Assembly: GCA_030151765.1 (NCBI GenBank)
Contig: JASLCW010000332.1
Coordinates: forward strand, 1-9,597
From: Marmoricola sp.
Lineage (GTDB): Bacteria; Actinomycetota; Actinomycetes; Propionibacteriales; Nocardioidaceae
Reading direction: 5' to 3'
Length of the DNA stretch: 9,597 nucleotides
Under the pieces are notes generated by a model. It made no database searches, was not told where the DNA came from, and saw only the letters and a list, made by a program, of their open reading frames with translations. Positions 1 to 6,819 of the stretch are shown here, one piece after another; positions within the stretch are counted from its first letter, which is position 1, and each line of letters starts with the position of its first letter. Both the position numbers and the translations under genes were made by a program.

Positions 1-1286
1 CCGAAGTACTCGGTCGTGAAGATCTCGTCGGTCGGGTCGGTGGACTCGATGATCGTGGGCCGCACGAACCAGCCCACCGACGAGTCGGTCTGACCGCCGG
101 CCAGCACCCGCAGCCTCGCGGACCTCTTGGCGCGGGCGATCGCCCTCTTGTGCTTGTCGAAGGCACGATCGTCGATCACCGCACCCATGAAATTCGACAG
201 GTCGTTGACATCGCCCATCGACAGCGCGTCGGTCTGCTCGATCAGGTCGTCCCGCATGCGCTTCCACAGTGACCTGGGCACATAGGCACGCGAGGCCGCC
301 GAACACTTCTGCCCCTGGTACTCGAAGGCACCGCGGATCAACGCCGTCCGCAGTACGTCGACATCGGCCGAGGAGTGCGCCAGGACGAAGTCCTTGCCCC
401 CGGTCTCCCCCACGATCCGCGGATAGGAGCGGTAGCCGCCGATGTTGGCGCCGATCTCGCCCCACAGGTGCTGGAAGGTCCTGGTCGAACCGGTGAAGTG
501 GATGCCCGCCAGATCCGGATGGGACATCACCACCTCGGAGACCTCCAGGCCGTCACCGGGGAGCATGTTGATCACGCCCGGCGGCAGGCCCGCCTCCTCC
601 AGCAACCGCATCGTGAAGTGCGCCGCGAACTGCTGTGTCGGCGAGGGCTTCCAGATCACCGTGTTGCCCATCAGCGCCGGCGCCGTCGGCAGATTGCCCG
701 CGATGGCGGTGAAGTTGAAGGGCGTGATCGCGTAGACGAAGCCCTCCAGGGGCCGGTGATCGGTGCGATTCCAGATGCCGGCGCTGTTGGCGATCGGCTG
801 CTCGGTCAGCAGTTGCGCGCCGAAGGAGACATTGAAGCGCCAGAAGTCGATCAGCTCGCACGCCGCGTCGATCTCGGCCTGGAAGGCGGTCTTCGACTGC
901 CCCAGCATGGTCGCGGCGTTGAGCTTCGCGCGCCACGGCCCGGCCAGCAGATCGGCGGCCTTGAGGAAGATCGCCGCGCGCTCGTCGTACGGCAGTGCCC
1001 GCCAGGCAGGTGCCGCCTTCGCCGCCGCCCGTACGGCAGCCTGCGCGTCCGCCTTCGTCGAGTTCTTGAGGACGCCGAGCACCTTCTCGTGCGCATGCGG
1101 CTGCCTCACCGCGAACTCGGCACCACCACCCATCCGGCGACGGCCGCCGATCGTGGCCGGCAACGAGATCTGCCTACCCTGCAGGCTTTTCAACTCCACG
1201 ACCAGCGCCGCCCGCTCCGGACTGCCCGGCGCGTAGGTCAGATTCGGCTCGTTCACAGGGGTCGGCGGCAGGGTGATCGCGTCCAT
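1..1286 (-). CDS. pruA: L-glutamate gamma-semialdehyde dehydrogenase (1-pyrroline-5-carboxylate dehydrogenase), 3' end outside window
   Basis: Aldehyde dehydrogenase superfamily enzyme that oxidises glutamate gamma-semialdehyde (from 1-pyrroline-5-carboxylate) to glutamate with NAD+, the second step of proline catabolism in the cytoplasm. The first 428 residues are present; the family is usually about 540 long, so roughly the last fifth lies beyond position 1. Visible signatures are the N-terminal PTPVNEPNLTYAPGSPER segment typical of this group, AATMLGQSKTAFQAEIDAA, the cofactor-binding ITPFNFTAIAGNLPTAPALM region, the FTGST turn, the general-base glutamate E294 in GETGGKDF, and the catalytic cysteine C328 in GQKCSAASRAYVP. 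The Glu-Cys spacing of 34 equals that of classical aldehyde dehydrogenases. The ATG at 1286 matches the family N-terminus, although no strong Shine-Dalgarno sequence precedes it. It is the last gene of a minus-strand run and starts 24 nt after the DUF6912-type gene, so it is probably co-transcribed. Identification is secure; the operon link to the acyltransferase is inferred. Confidence 0.96.
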   Translation of the reverse strand, partial: MDAITLPPTPVNEPNLTYAPGSPERAALVVELKSLQGRQISLPATIGGRRRMGGGAEFAVRQPHAHEKVLGVLKNSTKADAQAAVRAAAKAAPAWRALPYDERAAIFLKAADLLAGPWRAKLNAATMLGQSKTAFQAEIDAACELIDFWRFNVSFGAQLLTEQPIANSAGIWNRTDHRPLEGFVYAITPFNFTAIAGNLPTAPALMGNTVIWKPSPTQQFAAHFTMRLLEEAGLPPGVINMLPGDGLEVSEVVMSHPDLAGIHFTGSTRTFQHLWGEIGANIGGYRSYPRIVGETGGKDFVLAHSSADVDVLRTALIRGAFEYQGQKCSAASRAYVPRSLWKRMRDDLIEQTDALSMGDVNDLSNFMGAVIDDRAFDKHKRAIARAKRSARLRVLAGGQTDSSVGWFVRPTIIESTDPTDEIFTTEYF

Positions 1287-1310
1287 GCCGCCGATGTTGC
1301 CACACGAACC

Positions 1311-1634
1311 TCAACCGAGGATCGAGCCCAACTCCTGAATCCCGAACCAGCCCGGCTCGTCGTCCTCGTCGTGGTCCTCGCCGGCGTCGACATGCACGGC
1401 CGTCCAGGTACGACGCGGCGCGGCGGCGTCCTCGTCGTCCACCTCGGCCACCAGCACCACCCGCCGCCGGGAGCCCATCGCGGTCGAGGCATCGGCGGCG
1501 GACATGAGCGCCAGATACTCGCTCTCCTCGGCATCGTCGGCCGCCACGAAACGCTCGAGCTCCGCCCCGGCGACACCCGCCTCGACGACCTCCGCGAGGC
1601 CGTCGAGCGTGAGCGGCAGGTACACCCTAGTCAT
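1311..1634 (-). CDS. DUF6912-type small acidic protein of unknown function
   Basis: A 107-residue protein beginning MTRVYLPLTLDGL, the opening characteristic of a conserved actinobacterial family I recognise as DUF6912; its function is not known. Residues 1-80 look like a compact alpha/beta domain with alternating strands (RVYLPLTL, RRRVVLVAEV, TWTAVHVD) and an acidic, alanine-rich helical part (around 20-50). The tail contains the very acidic run EDHDEDDE just before PGWFGIQELGSIL. No signal peptide, membrane segment or metal motif is seen, so it is presumably cytoplasmic. The ATG at 1634 overlaps the end of the upstream acyltransferase gene by 8 nt (ATGACTAG), which supports translational coupling and this start; an in-frame ATG further upstream would lie deep inside the acyltransferase gene. 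The next gene, pruA, begins 24 nt downstream. The family name comes from memory of the N-terminal pattern; the coding call is firm. Confidence 0.85.
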   Translation of the reverse strand: MTRVYLPLTLDGLAEVVEAGVAGAELERFVAADDAEESEYLALMSAADASTAMGSRRRVVLVAEVDDEDAAAPRRTWTAVHVDAGEDHDEDDEPGWFGIQELGSILG

Positions 1635-3066
1635 CGGCGGCCTGCTTCTTGCGGCCCCGCCGGGCGCGGAGCCGGGTGTCGCTGGCGCTGTCGACGAGTT
1701 CGTCGAGTGACTCCACCACGCACTGGCCGAGTACGTCGATGTCCGGCAGGGCGTCACGGTCCGCGGTGATGCCGTAGTAGACGCCGCCGTCGTAGGACGT
1801 GACCCCGATGGCGAGGCCGAATCCCGGGTGCAGCGGCGGCACCGGATAGGTCTCGATCATCTCGGCTCCGGCCAGGAACATCGGGAACTGCGGGCCGGGG
1901 ACATTGGTGATGACCACGTTGGCGTTGTGGTCGTCCTGCGCGGCAAGGCGGGCGCCGAGCGCGTGGAAGGTGGTCGGCGCGAAACCGGCGACCCCGGCGA
2001 TCTTGTCGGCGGCAACGGCCTTGCCCGTCTCCGAGTGCGCCCGCAGCGCATAGGAGACCTGGTGCAGCCGGACGACCGGGGAGGCCTCGCCGATCGGCAG
2101 GTCCAACAGATGTCCGGTCACCTGCGAGCCGAGGGAGGTCGGCTCCAGTTCCTCGTCGATGACGCTCATCGGCACCAGTGCACGCACCTTGCGTCCCGAG
2201 CGGACCGGCTCGCCGCGCGTCATCAGCCAGGTCCGCAGCCCTCCGGTCAGGGTTGCCAGGATGACGTCGTTGACGGTGCCGCCGTGGGCCCGGCGGATCT
2301 TGCGGTACTGCTTCAGCGAGGTGCGTACGGCGAGCACGCGGCGCTGCGCCGAGGGCTCGATGTTGAAGGTCGACCGGGGCGTGTTGTTGCGATTGGTCAG
2401 TGCACCCGCGATGTCACTGACCCGGTCCAGCGCCGACTCGGCGACGCGTCCCACCGAGCCGACCGCGGTGCGCGCGGTGCCCAGCGCCAGCGCCGGATGG
2501 CTCGCGGTGTCGAGTACGGCCTCGGCCAGCAGCCGGCCCGGCGTCGGCTGCGGCCGCGGGTCCCAATCCTCGTGTACGACGGGTCGCGGCTCGGTGTCGA
2601 CGTCGAGCAGCACCTGACCGAGATCCACGGTGGAGATGCCGTCGACCAGGATCTCGTGCGACTTCGACAGCAGCGCGACCCGACCGCCCTCGAGGCCCTC
2701 GACGAAATAGACCTCCCACAACGGACGAGAGGGGTCGAGCCGGCGTGAGGCGATCCGCGCGGCGAGTTCGCGCAGGTGCTCGAGATCCCCTGGAGGCGGC
2801 AGCGCGGAACGGCGTACGTGATAGGCGATGTCGAACTCGTCGTCGTCGACCCACACCGGATTGGCGAGGTGGCCGGGGACCCGTCGTACGCGCTGGCGAT
2901 AGCGGGGCACGAAGGCGATCCGGTCGAGGATGTGCGCCAACAGCATGTCGTAGTCGAGGCCGGAGTCACGCGGGTCGAAGATCTCGACCGTGATGTTGTG
3001 CATCGGCGTCTGGGGTGACTCCTGGGCCAGGACCGCAAGGTCACTGGCGCGCAATCGCTGGGTCAT
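1627..3066 (-). CDS. WS/DGAT-family acyltransferase (wax ester synthase / diacylglycerol acyltransferase type) with variant active site
   Basis: A 479-residue member of the bacterial WS/DGAT family, whose characterised members transfer an acyl group from acyl-CoA to a diacylglycerol or long-chain alcohol to make storage lipid; many actinobacterial paralogues have unproven activity. Family features are the MTQRLRASDLAVLAQESP opening, PLWEVYFVEGLEGGRVALLSK (115-135), TVNDVILATLTGGLRTWL (264-281), NVPGPQFPMFLAGAE (388-402) and PPLHPGFGLAIGVTSYDG (410-427). The catalytic HHxxxDG motif reads H137-E138-ILV-D142-G143: the second histidine, taken as the general base, is glutamate. Other actinobacterial homologues are known to vary here, so this may be a subfamily trait. 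The C-terminus is basic (RARRGRKKQ), which could favour membrane contact. The ATG at 3066 is chosen because it gives the canonical N-terminus and has GGAG 6 nt upstream; the frame stays open well upstream without family similarity. It is first in the minus-strand run with the DUF6912-type gene and pruA. Family is certain; substrate is not. Confidence 0.93.
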   Translation of the reverse strand: MTQRLRASDLAVLAQESPQTPMHNITVEIFDPRDSGLDYDMLLAHILDRIAFVPRYRQRVRRVPGHLANPVWVDDDEFDIAYHVRRSALPPPGDLEHLRELAARIASRRLDPSRPLWEVYFVEGLEGGRVALLSKSHEILVDGISTVDLGQVLLDVDTEPRPVVHEDWDPRPQPTPGRLLAEAVLDTASHPALALGTARTAVGSVGRVAESALDRVSDIAGALTNRNNTPRSTFNIEPSAQRRVLAVRTSLKQYRKIRRAHGGTVNDVILATLTGGLRTWLMTRGEPVRSGRKVRALVPMSVIDEELEPTSLGSQVTGHLLDLPIGEASPVVRLHQVSYALRAHSETGKAVAADKIAGVAGFAPTTFHALGARLAAQDDHNANVVITNVPGPQFPMFLAGAEMIETYPVPPLHPGFGLAIGVTSYDGGVYYGITADRDALPDIDVLGQCVVESLDELVDSASDTRLRARRGRKKQAADD

Positions 3067-3145
3067 CTCGTCTCCATCCACCGGGCGCAACCACCTGCAT
3101 GAGATTCTGTCAGAGGCCTGACTCCCCCGACGCCGCGTCCCGCGC
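3067..3145. promoter_or_regulatory. Divergent intergenic region between acyltransferase and lipoprotein genes
   Basis: The 94 nt between the acyltransferase start (3066, minus) and the lipoprotein start (3161, plus) must hold promoters for both directions. I see no convincing -35/-10 pair on either strand. There is a short inverted repeat, GTCAG-AGGC-CTGAC, at 3109-3122, which could be an operator half-site pair or chance. The location as a divergent control region is inferred from gene orientation; the elements themselves are not identified. Confidence 0.4.
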
Positions 3146-3151
3146 AGGAGG
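3146..3151 (+). promoter_or_regulatory. Strong Shine-Dalgarno deciding the lipoprotein start
   Basis: AGGAGG, a perfect anti-16S match. It lies 9 nt before the TTG at 3161 but only 3 nt before the in-frame TTG at 3155. The 9-nt spacing is normal and the 3-nt spacing is too short, so TTG 3161 is the preferred start. No ATG or GTG is placed to compete. Confidence 0.75.
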
Positions 3152-3160
3152 TACTTGATC

Positions 3161-3568
3161 TTGAACACGTTTGCCGTACGCCTCGGCGCGCTCGCCCTGC
3201 CCCTGGCCGTCCTGGTCACCGGTTGCGGTTCCTCCGGCAACAGCACCGGGCCGAAGGAGGGCGCCGCCGTCGCCGCGTCGCCCACGCCCGCGGACGCCTC
3301 CCCGGCCGGCACCGTCGTCAAGGTCGACGTGACCGCGAACTCGGTGAGCCCGTCGGGCACCCAGGTCGACGCCAAGGTCGGCCAGCCGGTGACCTTCGTG
3401 ATCACCGCCACCGATGCCGGCGAGATCCACGTGCACAGCACACCCGAGCACATGATCACCTACAAGCCGGGCACGTCCGCGGCGACGCTGACCTTCAAGA
3501 CCCCCGGTGTCATCGACGTGGAGAGCCACACGCTGGACAAGCTGATCGTCCAGCTTCAAGTCCGGTGA
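3161..3568 (+). CDS. Lipoprotein with cupredoxin-like, His-rich domain
   Basis: A 135-residue secreted lipoprotein. Residues 1-22 form a lipoprotein signal peptide (one Arg, then a hydrophobic stretch LGALALPLAVLVTGC) with the lipobox V19-T20-G21-C22; cleavage before C22 and lipidation would anchor it on the outer face of the membrane. A low-complexity Ala/Ser/Pro/Thr linker (about 23-50) leads to a beta-rich domain (51-135) resembling the EfeO/cupredoxin-like fold: VVKVDVTANSVSPSGTQVDA, VGQPVTFVITATDAGEIHVH, then TPGVIDVESHTLDKLIVQLQVR. Possible metal ligands are H90, H92, H97, M98 and H123. The domain has no cysteine, so a classical type-1 blue copper site is not complete; another metal site or a purely structural fold is possible. 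The start is a TTG, chosen by the spacing from AGGAGG. Its stop overlaps the next gene's GTG by 4 nt, so the two proteins are probably made together. Lipoprotein status is firm; metal binding is inference. Confidence 0.86.
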   Translation: MNTFAVRLGALALPLAVLVTGCGSSGNSTGPKEGAAVAASPTPADASPAGTVVKVDVTANSVSPSGTQVDAKVGQPVTFVITATDAGEIHVHSTPEHMITYKPGTSAATLTFKTPGVIDVESHTLDKLIVQLQVR

Positions 3569-4890
3569 TTTTGCTTCACGGGCTGGGTGGGGCGAAGGAC
3601 CTCCCGGTCCCGGCACCGCTCGCCATCGCCGCCGGCGGCATCGCCCTGCTCGCCTCGTTCACCATGCTGGCGATCGCCTGGCGACAGCCCCGGTACACCG
3701 ACGGCCCGCGCGCCTCGGCGGGGCGACGGCTGCCTCCGACGGTCGAGCGGGTCCTCGACGGCGCGGCCTTCGCGACCGTCGTGCGGGTGCTGGGCCTGCT
3801 CTTCTTCGGCTATGTCACCTGGACGCTGGTGGCCGGCCCCAATCTCAACACCAACCCGGCGCTGGGCGTCTTCTACGTCCTCGTCTGGGTGGGCGTCATC
3901 CCGGCCTCGCTGCTCTTCGGACGGGTCGCCCGGGCACTCTCGCCCGCTCGCACCATCGACCTGGCGCTGGGCCGGCTCATCCGCGGACGCGTCGATCGCG
4001 GGCTGTGGCAGTACCCCGAGAAACTCGGCTACTGGCCGGCTGCGCTCGGCCTGATCGCCTTCGTCTGGCAGGAACTGGTCAATCCCGACCAGGTCGATCT
4101 GCCGACCGTGCAGATCTGGCTGGCGGCGTACCTGGTGATCATGCTGCTCGGCGCCACGCTCTTCGGCGATGTGTGGTTCGAGCGGGCCGATCCGTTCGAG
4201 GTCTACTCGAACCTGCTCGCCGGGCTCTCGGTCTGGGGCCGCGACGACGACGGCCGGCTCGTCGTACGGAGTCCGCTGGCCAACCTGGCCCGGCTGCCGG
4301 TCCGAACCGGACTCGTCGCGGTCGTCGCGGTGCTCTTCGGTTCGACCGCCTTCGACTCCTACAAGGACTCCCTCACCTGGGTGAACTTCGTCGAGGGCCT
4401 GGGCCCGGACCCGGTCCTGATCAACAGCCTTGCCCTGGTGGTCTTCTGCGGCGTCGTCGCGTTGACCTTCGCCCTGGCAGCGATGGCCACACCGGCCCGG
4501 CCCGACGTGCCCCGGCGGCTGCTGCCCGACCTCTTCGCGCACTCGGTGGTACCGATCGTGGTCGGCTACATGGTGGCGCACTACCTCAGCTACTTCGTCG
4601 AGCAGGGGCAGTCGACGATCGCCCGGCTCAGCGACCCGATGGAGACCGGCGCCAACATCCTCGGGACCGCCGGCCTGTCCCCCAACCTGTGGCTGAGCGC
4701 CCACCCGACCTTCCTGGCGACGACGAAGGTGCTCGCCGTCGTCACCGGCCACGTCGTCGGTATCGTCGCCGCCCACGACCGGGCGCTGGCCGTCCTGCCC
4801 GAGCGACGCAAGGTGAGCGGGCAGATCGCGATGCTCGTGCTGATGATCTGCTACACGACCGCCGGTCTCTGGCTCCTCTTCGGCAGCTGA
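3565..4890 (+). CDS. Conserved polytopic membrane protein of unknown function, coupled to the cupredoxin-like lipoprotein
   Basis: A 441-residue integral membrane protein with about ten hydrophobic segments (first near 19-39, the last at the C-terminus). The N-terminus MILLHGLGGAKDLPVPAP is typical of a conserved actinobacterial membrane family that databases sometimes label 'fenitrothion hydrolase' by distant similarity; nothing here shows hydrolase activity. Other distinctive stretches are LWQYPEKLGYWPAALG, GDVWFERADPFEVYSNLLAG and FAHSVVPIVVGYMVAHYLSYF. Histidines sit in or beside the last membrane segments (H326, H339, H380, H396, H404), with H5 at the N-terminus; such placement could bind metal or heme, but no known motif is completed. 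The GTG at 3565 overlaps the preceding stop by 4 nt (GTGA), indicating translational coupling. The frame is also open upstream, but that part lies over the lipoprotein gene and reads as Arg-rich antiframe sequence. It converges with the CpaE-like gene 7 nt downstream. Function unknown. Confidence 0.88.
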   Translation: MILLHGLGGAKDLPVPAPLAIAAGGIALLASFTMLAIAWRQPRYTDGPRASAGRRLPPTVERVLDGAAFATVVRVLGLLFFGYVTWTLVAGPNLNTNPALGVFYVLVWVGVIPASLLFGRVARALSPARTIDLALGRLIRGRVDRGLWQYPEKLGYWPAALGLIAFVWQELVNPDQVDLPTVQIWLAAYLVIMLLGATLFGDVWFERADPFEVYSNLLAGLSVWGRDDDGRLVVRSPLANLARLPVRTGLVAVVAVLFGSTAFDSYKDSLTWVNFVEGLGPDPVLINSLALVVFCGVVALTFALAAMATPARPDVPRRLLPDLFAHSVVPIVVGYMVAHYLSYFVEQGQSTIARLSDPMETGANILGTAGLSPNLWLSAHPTFLATTKVLAVVTGHVVGIVAAHDRALAVLPERRKVSGQIAMLVLMICYTTAGLWLLFGS

Positions 4891-4897
4891 CCCCCGA

Positions 4898-6085
4898 CTA
4901 GTTGGCGAAGACGAGGTCGGCGAGGTCGCGAGCGCACGCACGCAGCGGATGCTCGCCGAGTTCGGCGAGCGACCTGCCGGAGATCATCGCGCGATCGAGC
5001 ACGGCCCGCTCCTCGGGCCAGAAGCGCACGGGTACGCCGGGTGCGAAGCCCTCGATCATCGCGGTGACATCGGACCCCCGCCATCCGAGCGAGTCGCGCA
5101 TGCGGTTCACCACCACGACCGCGGGAGGCTCCGGGACCACCTCCGTCAGGGCCACCAGCGAGCGAGCCAGCCGGGTCAGCCCGGCCGGCTCCGCCGAGCC
5201 CACCACGACGATCGCGTCGGCCGCCGCCAGCGCCTCGAGGGTGGCGACATTGCGCGGCACACCGGCCTGTTCGGAGCCTTCCTCGATCGAGAAGCCGCAG
5301 TCCACCACGGGATCGGCCTCCGCCCGGGCCAGCTGGACGAGCGCCGAAACGACGCCCTCACGAACCTCGCGCCAGCGTTCCGGCCGGGGCAGGCCGGTGA
5401 GGAGGTCCAGCCCGGGCGCGACCCGGCGCAGCGATGCCGCTAGGCCGGCGTGGTCGAGGGCTGCCTCGTTGGCGAGGCGGGCGACGGCTAAGAGGCCCGA
5501 CACGTCCTCGACGACGCCCAGATGCTGGGCCAGCGTGCCGCCATAGGGATCGGCATCGCACAGCACCACCCGCGAGACCGTCGCGCGTTCGGCAGCCAGC
5601 GCCATCGCCACGGTGCTGCGCCCCGGCGCACCGGTAGGCCCCCACACCGCCACGGAACGACCGCCCGCGGCTTCCCCGCGATGTGCCGGCCGGTCGTCGG
5701 CGGGCACCGGCACGGTGTCCGGGCCGGCCGCGAGAAGGTCGCCGAGTCGGTCGGCCGCCTCCTCCGGCGCGACCAGTACGACGCCGAGGCGGTGCATCCG
5801 ATCATGGTGAGAGGCACCCGCCGACCCGTCGGACACCGCGAGGATCGCCACACCGGCGTCGTCGAGGCGGCGTACCGCATCGGCGTCGAGGCCGCCCAGC
5901 GAGGCCGAGACGACCGCGGCCTCGGCCTGGCCCTGCAGGGCGAGGGCCAGCAGGTCGTCGAGATCGACGCAGCGGCGCAGGACGACCATGCCCGCCGACG
6001 TCAGTGCATCCAGCACCGCCGGCTCCCAGGCCGCTCGTGCGGCCGCCACCAGCACGCACGGTGTGGCGCCCGACCGGGAGGGCAT
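4898..6085 (-). CDS. CpaE/MinD-like P-loop ATPase-type protein with degenerate Walker A
   Basis: A 395-residue protein built like CpaE/TadZ: an N-terminal receiver-like alpha/beta domain (about 8-120, strands CVLVAAA, AEAAVVSASLGG, VAILAVSD, GVVLVAP), a linker rich in Pro/Ala/Gly, then a MinD/ParA-type domain (about 142-395). In the latter are the P-loop GPTGAPGRST (149-158), switch-I-like LCDADPYGGTLAQHLGV (175-191), the Walker-B-like VVDCGF (260-265) and VVVVNRMR (323-330). CpaE/TadZ proteins localise pilus secretion machines at the cell pole or membrane; MinD relatives bind membranes when ATP-bound. Against KGGxGKST, the signature lysine is T151 and the P-loop lysine is R156, so ATP turnover may be weak or absent. 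It begins 1 nt after the SAF gene's stop and is surely co-transcribed with it. No TadA/CpaF or pilin gene is in the window, so 'pilus assembly' is not assured. It could equally be a positioning factor for another envelope complex. Confidence 0.85.
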   Translation of the reverse strand: MPSRSGATPCVLVAAARAAWEPAVLDALTSAGMVVLRRCVDLDDLLALALQGQAEAAVVSASLGGLDADAVRRLDDAGVAILAVSDGSAGASHHDRMHRLGVVLVAPEEAADRLGDLLAAGPDTVPVPADDRPAHRGEAAGGRSVAVWGPTGAPGRSTVAMALAAERATVSRVVLCDADPYGGTLAQHLGVVEDVSGLLAVARLANEAALDHAGLAASLRRVAPGLDLLTGLPRPERWREVREGVVSALVQLARAEADPVVDCGFSIEEGSEQAGVPRNVATLEALAAADAIVVVGSAEPAGLTRLARSLVALTEVVPEPPAVVVVNRMRDSLGWRGSDVTAMIEGFAPGVPVRFWPEERAVLDRAMISGRSLAELGEHPLRACARDLADLVFAN

Positions 6086-6086
6086 C

Positions 6087-6755
6087 TCAACCCCTGCTGG
6101 TGATCAGCACACGACCCGAGGCGGCTCGTCCGAGAGCGCTCGCCACCACCCGCTGCCGACCCTCGCCGGATGCGGAGACCCCGACGATCACCTGACGGGT
6201 CGACTCCGGCGCCAGCGCGCTGCCGCCGCCTCCGATGCGCATCACCGGGACCTCGCCGAGAACCAGCTGGGCGCGCGGTTCGGCCTGCGCACGCACCCCC
6301 TCGGGCAGCACCCAGACGTCCACCGTCGAACCGACCCGGACACCGGCCGGCAGGTCGTCGGCGGCCACGCTCAGGGGAAGCTGGGTGAGCGCCGAATCCG
6401 TGCCGGCGGAGACGGCCGAACGCGGCAGCAGCTCACCGGCTGCCATCTCGCGGTCGGCGCGACGCCCGGGCGACGGGCCCGCTCCGTCGAGGAAGTAGCG
6501 ACTCCCCGCCGCACCGGAGAGATCGACCCGGACCCTCCGCACGTCGCCGGGCCCCACCGATTCGCCGGCGCGGATGTCGTGGCGCAGCACCAGCGCGGTG
6601 TGCACCCGATCGTGGTCGCCGATGAGGAGCGCACCGGTCAGGACGGAGAGCGCCATCACGACGACACCGAGGATCAGTCGTGGATCGCGCAGGCCCGGCG
6701 GCCGCAGCCGGCGGGCCGGGGCCACCGCACCTCGAGTCGGTTGGTCAGACGGCAT
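6087..6755 (-). CDS. SAF-domain membrane-anchored protein (CpaB/RcpC-like)
   Basis: A 222-residue protein. A basic cytoplasmic N-terminus (ARRLRPPGLRDPR) is followed by one membrane segment at about 27-46 (LILGVVVMALSVLTGALLIG), which leaves the rest outside the membrane. A SAF domain follows at about 54-112: ALVLRHDIRAGESVGPGDVRRVRVDL...REMAAGELLPRSAV, with the family's two 'G-x-x-L/V' turns. The C-terminal part (113-222: LPLSVAADDLPAGVRVGSTVDVWVL and onward) resembles the beta-rich region of RcpC/CpaB, which in Tad/Flp systems supports the secretin or assembly complex. Actinobacteria lack an outer membrane, so a wall or peptidoglycan-associated role is more plausible here. The ATG at 6755 is chosen since GGAGGGGG lies about 8 nt upstream; an in-frame ATG at 6779 is a weaker alternative. 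It is followed after 1 nt by the CpaE-like gene and is divergent from the HTH gene. Family assignment is good; role is inferred. Confidence 0.85.
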   Translation of the reverse strand: MPSDQPTRGAVAPARRLRPPGLRDPRLILGVVVMALSVLTGALLIGDHDRVHTALVLRHDIRAGESVGPGDVRRVRVDLSGAAGSRYFLDGAGPSPGRRADREMAAGELLPRSAVSAGTDSALTQLPLSVAADDLPAGVRVGSTVDVWVLPEGVRAQAEPRAQLVLGEVPVMRIGGGGSALAPESTRQVIVGVSASGEGRQRVVASALGRAASGRVLITSRG

Positions 6756-6819
6756 CGGATCGTCCCCCTCCGGAGGCATCCATTCGCAAGCAGCGGTCAT
6801 CGGTGGCACAGTGGCTCCT
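6756..6819. promoter_or_regulatory. Divergent control region with palindrome and possible SD-masking hairpin
   Basis: This 64-nt gap separates the SAF gene (minus) from the HTH gene (plus). It contains the perfect palindrome CCTCCGGAGG at 6767-6776. In the minus-strand transcript, CCUCC (6776-6772) can pair with GGGGG (6768-6764) across a GGA loop, with one G-U pair, covering the Shine-Dalgarno of the SAF gene. The HTH protein encoded next door is an obvious candidate to bind here, but that is inference. No clear -35/-10 hexamers are visible. Confidence 0.4.

Noticed and set aside
375..1769. A 464-codon plus-strand open frame opposite pruA
   Set aside because: It is Arg-rich low-quality protein antisense to pruA and DUF6912-type genes; long shadow frames are expected at this GC content.
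3067..3459. N-terminal extension of the WS/DGAT protein up to 3459
   Set aside because: The extension is antisense to the lipoprotein gene, while the ATG at 3066 has a good ribosome-binding site and the standard family start.
3223..3564. Long N-terminal extension of the plus-strand membrane protein (open frame from 3223)
   Set aside because: It lies over the lipoprotein gene in another frame and is Arg/Gly-rich without membrane or family character; the GTG at 3565 gives the family N-terminus.
3565..4890. 'Fenitrothion hydrolase' annotation for the membrane protein
   Set aside because: No hydrolase motif or metal-hydrolase signature is visible; the label would rest on distant similarity only.
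4898..6755. A complete Tad/Flp pilus locus
   Set aside because: Only CpaB-like and CpaE-like genes are present; motor, platform, pilin and peptidase genes are absent from the window.
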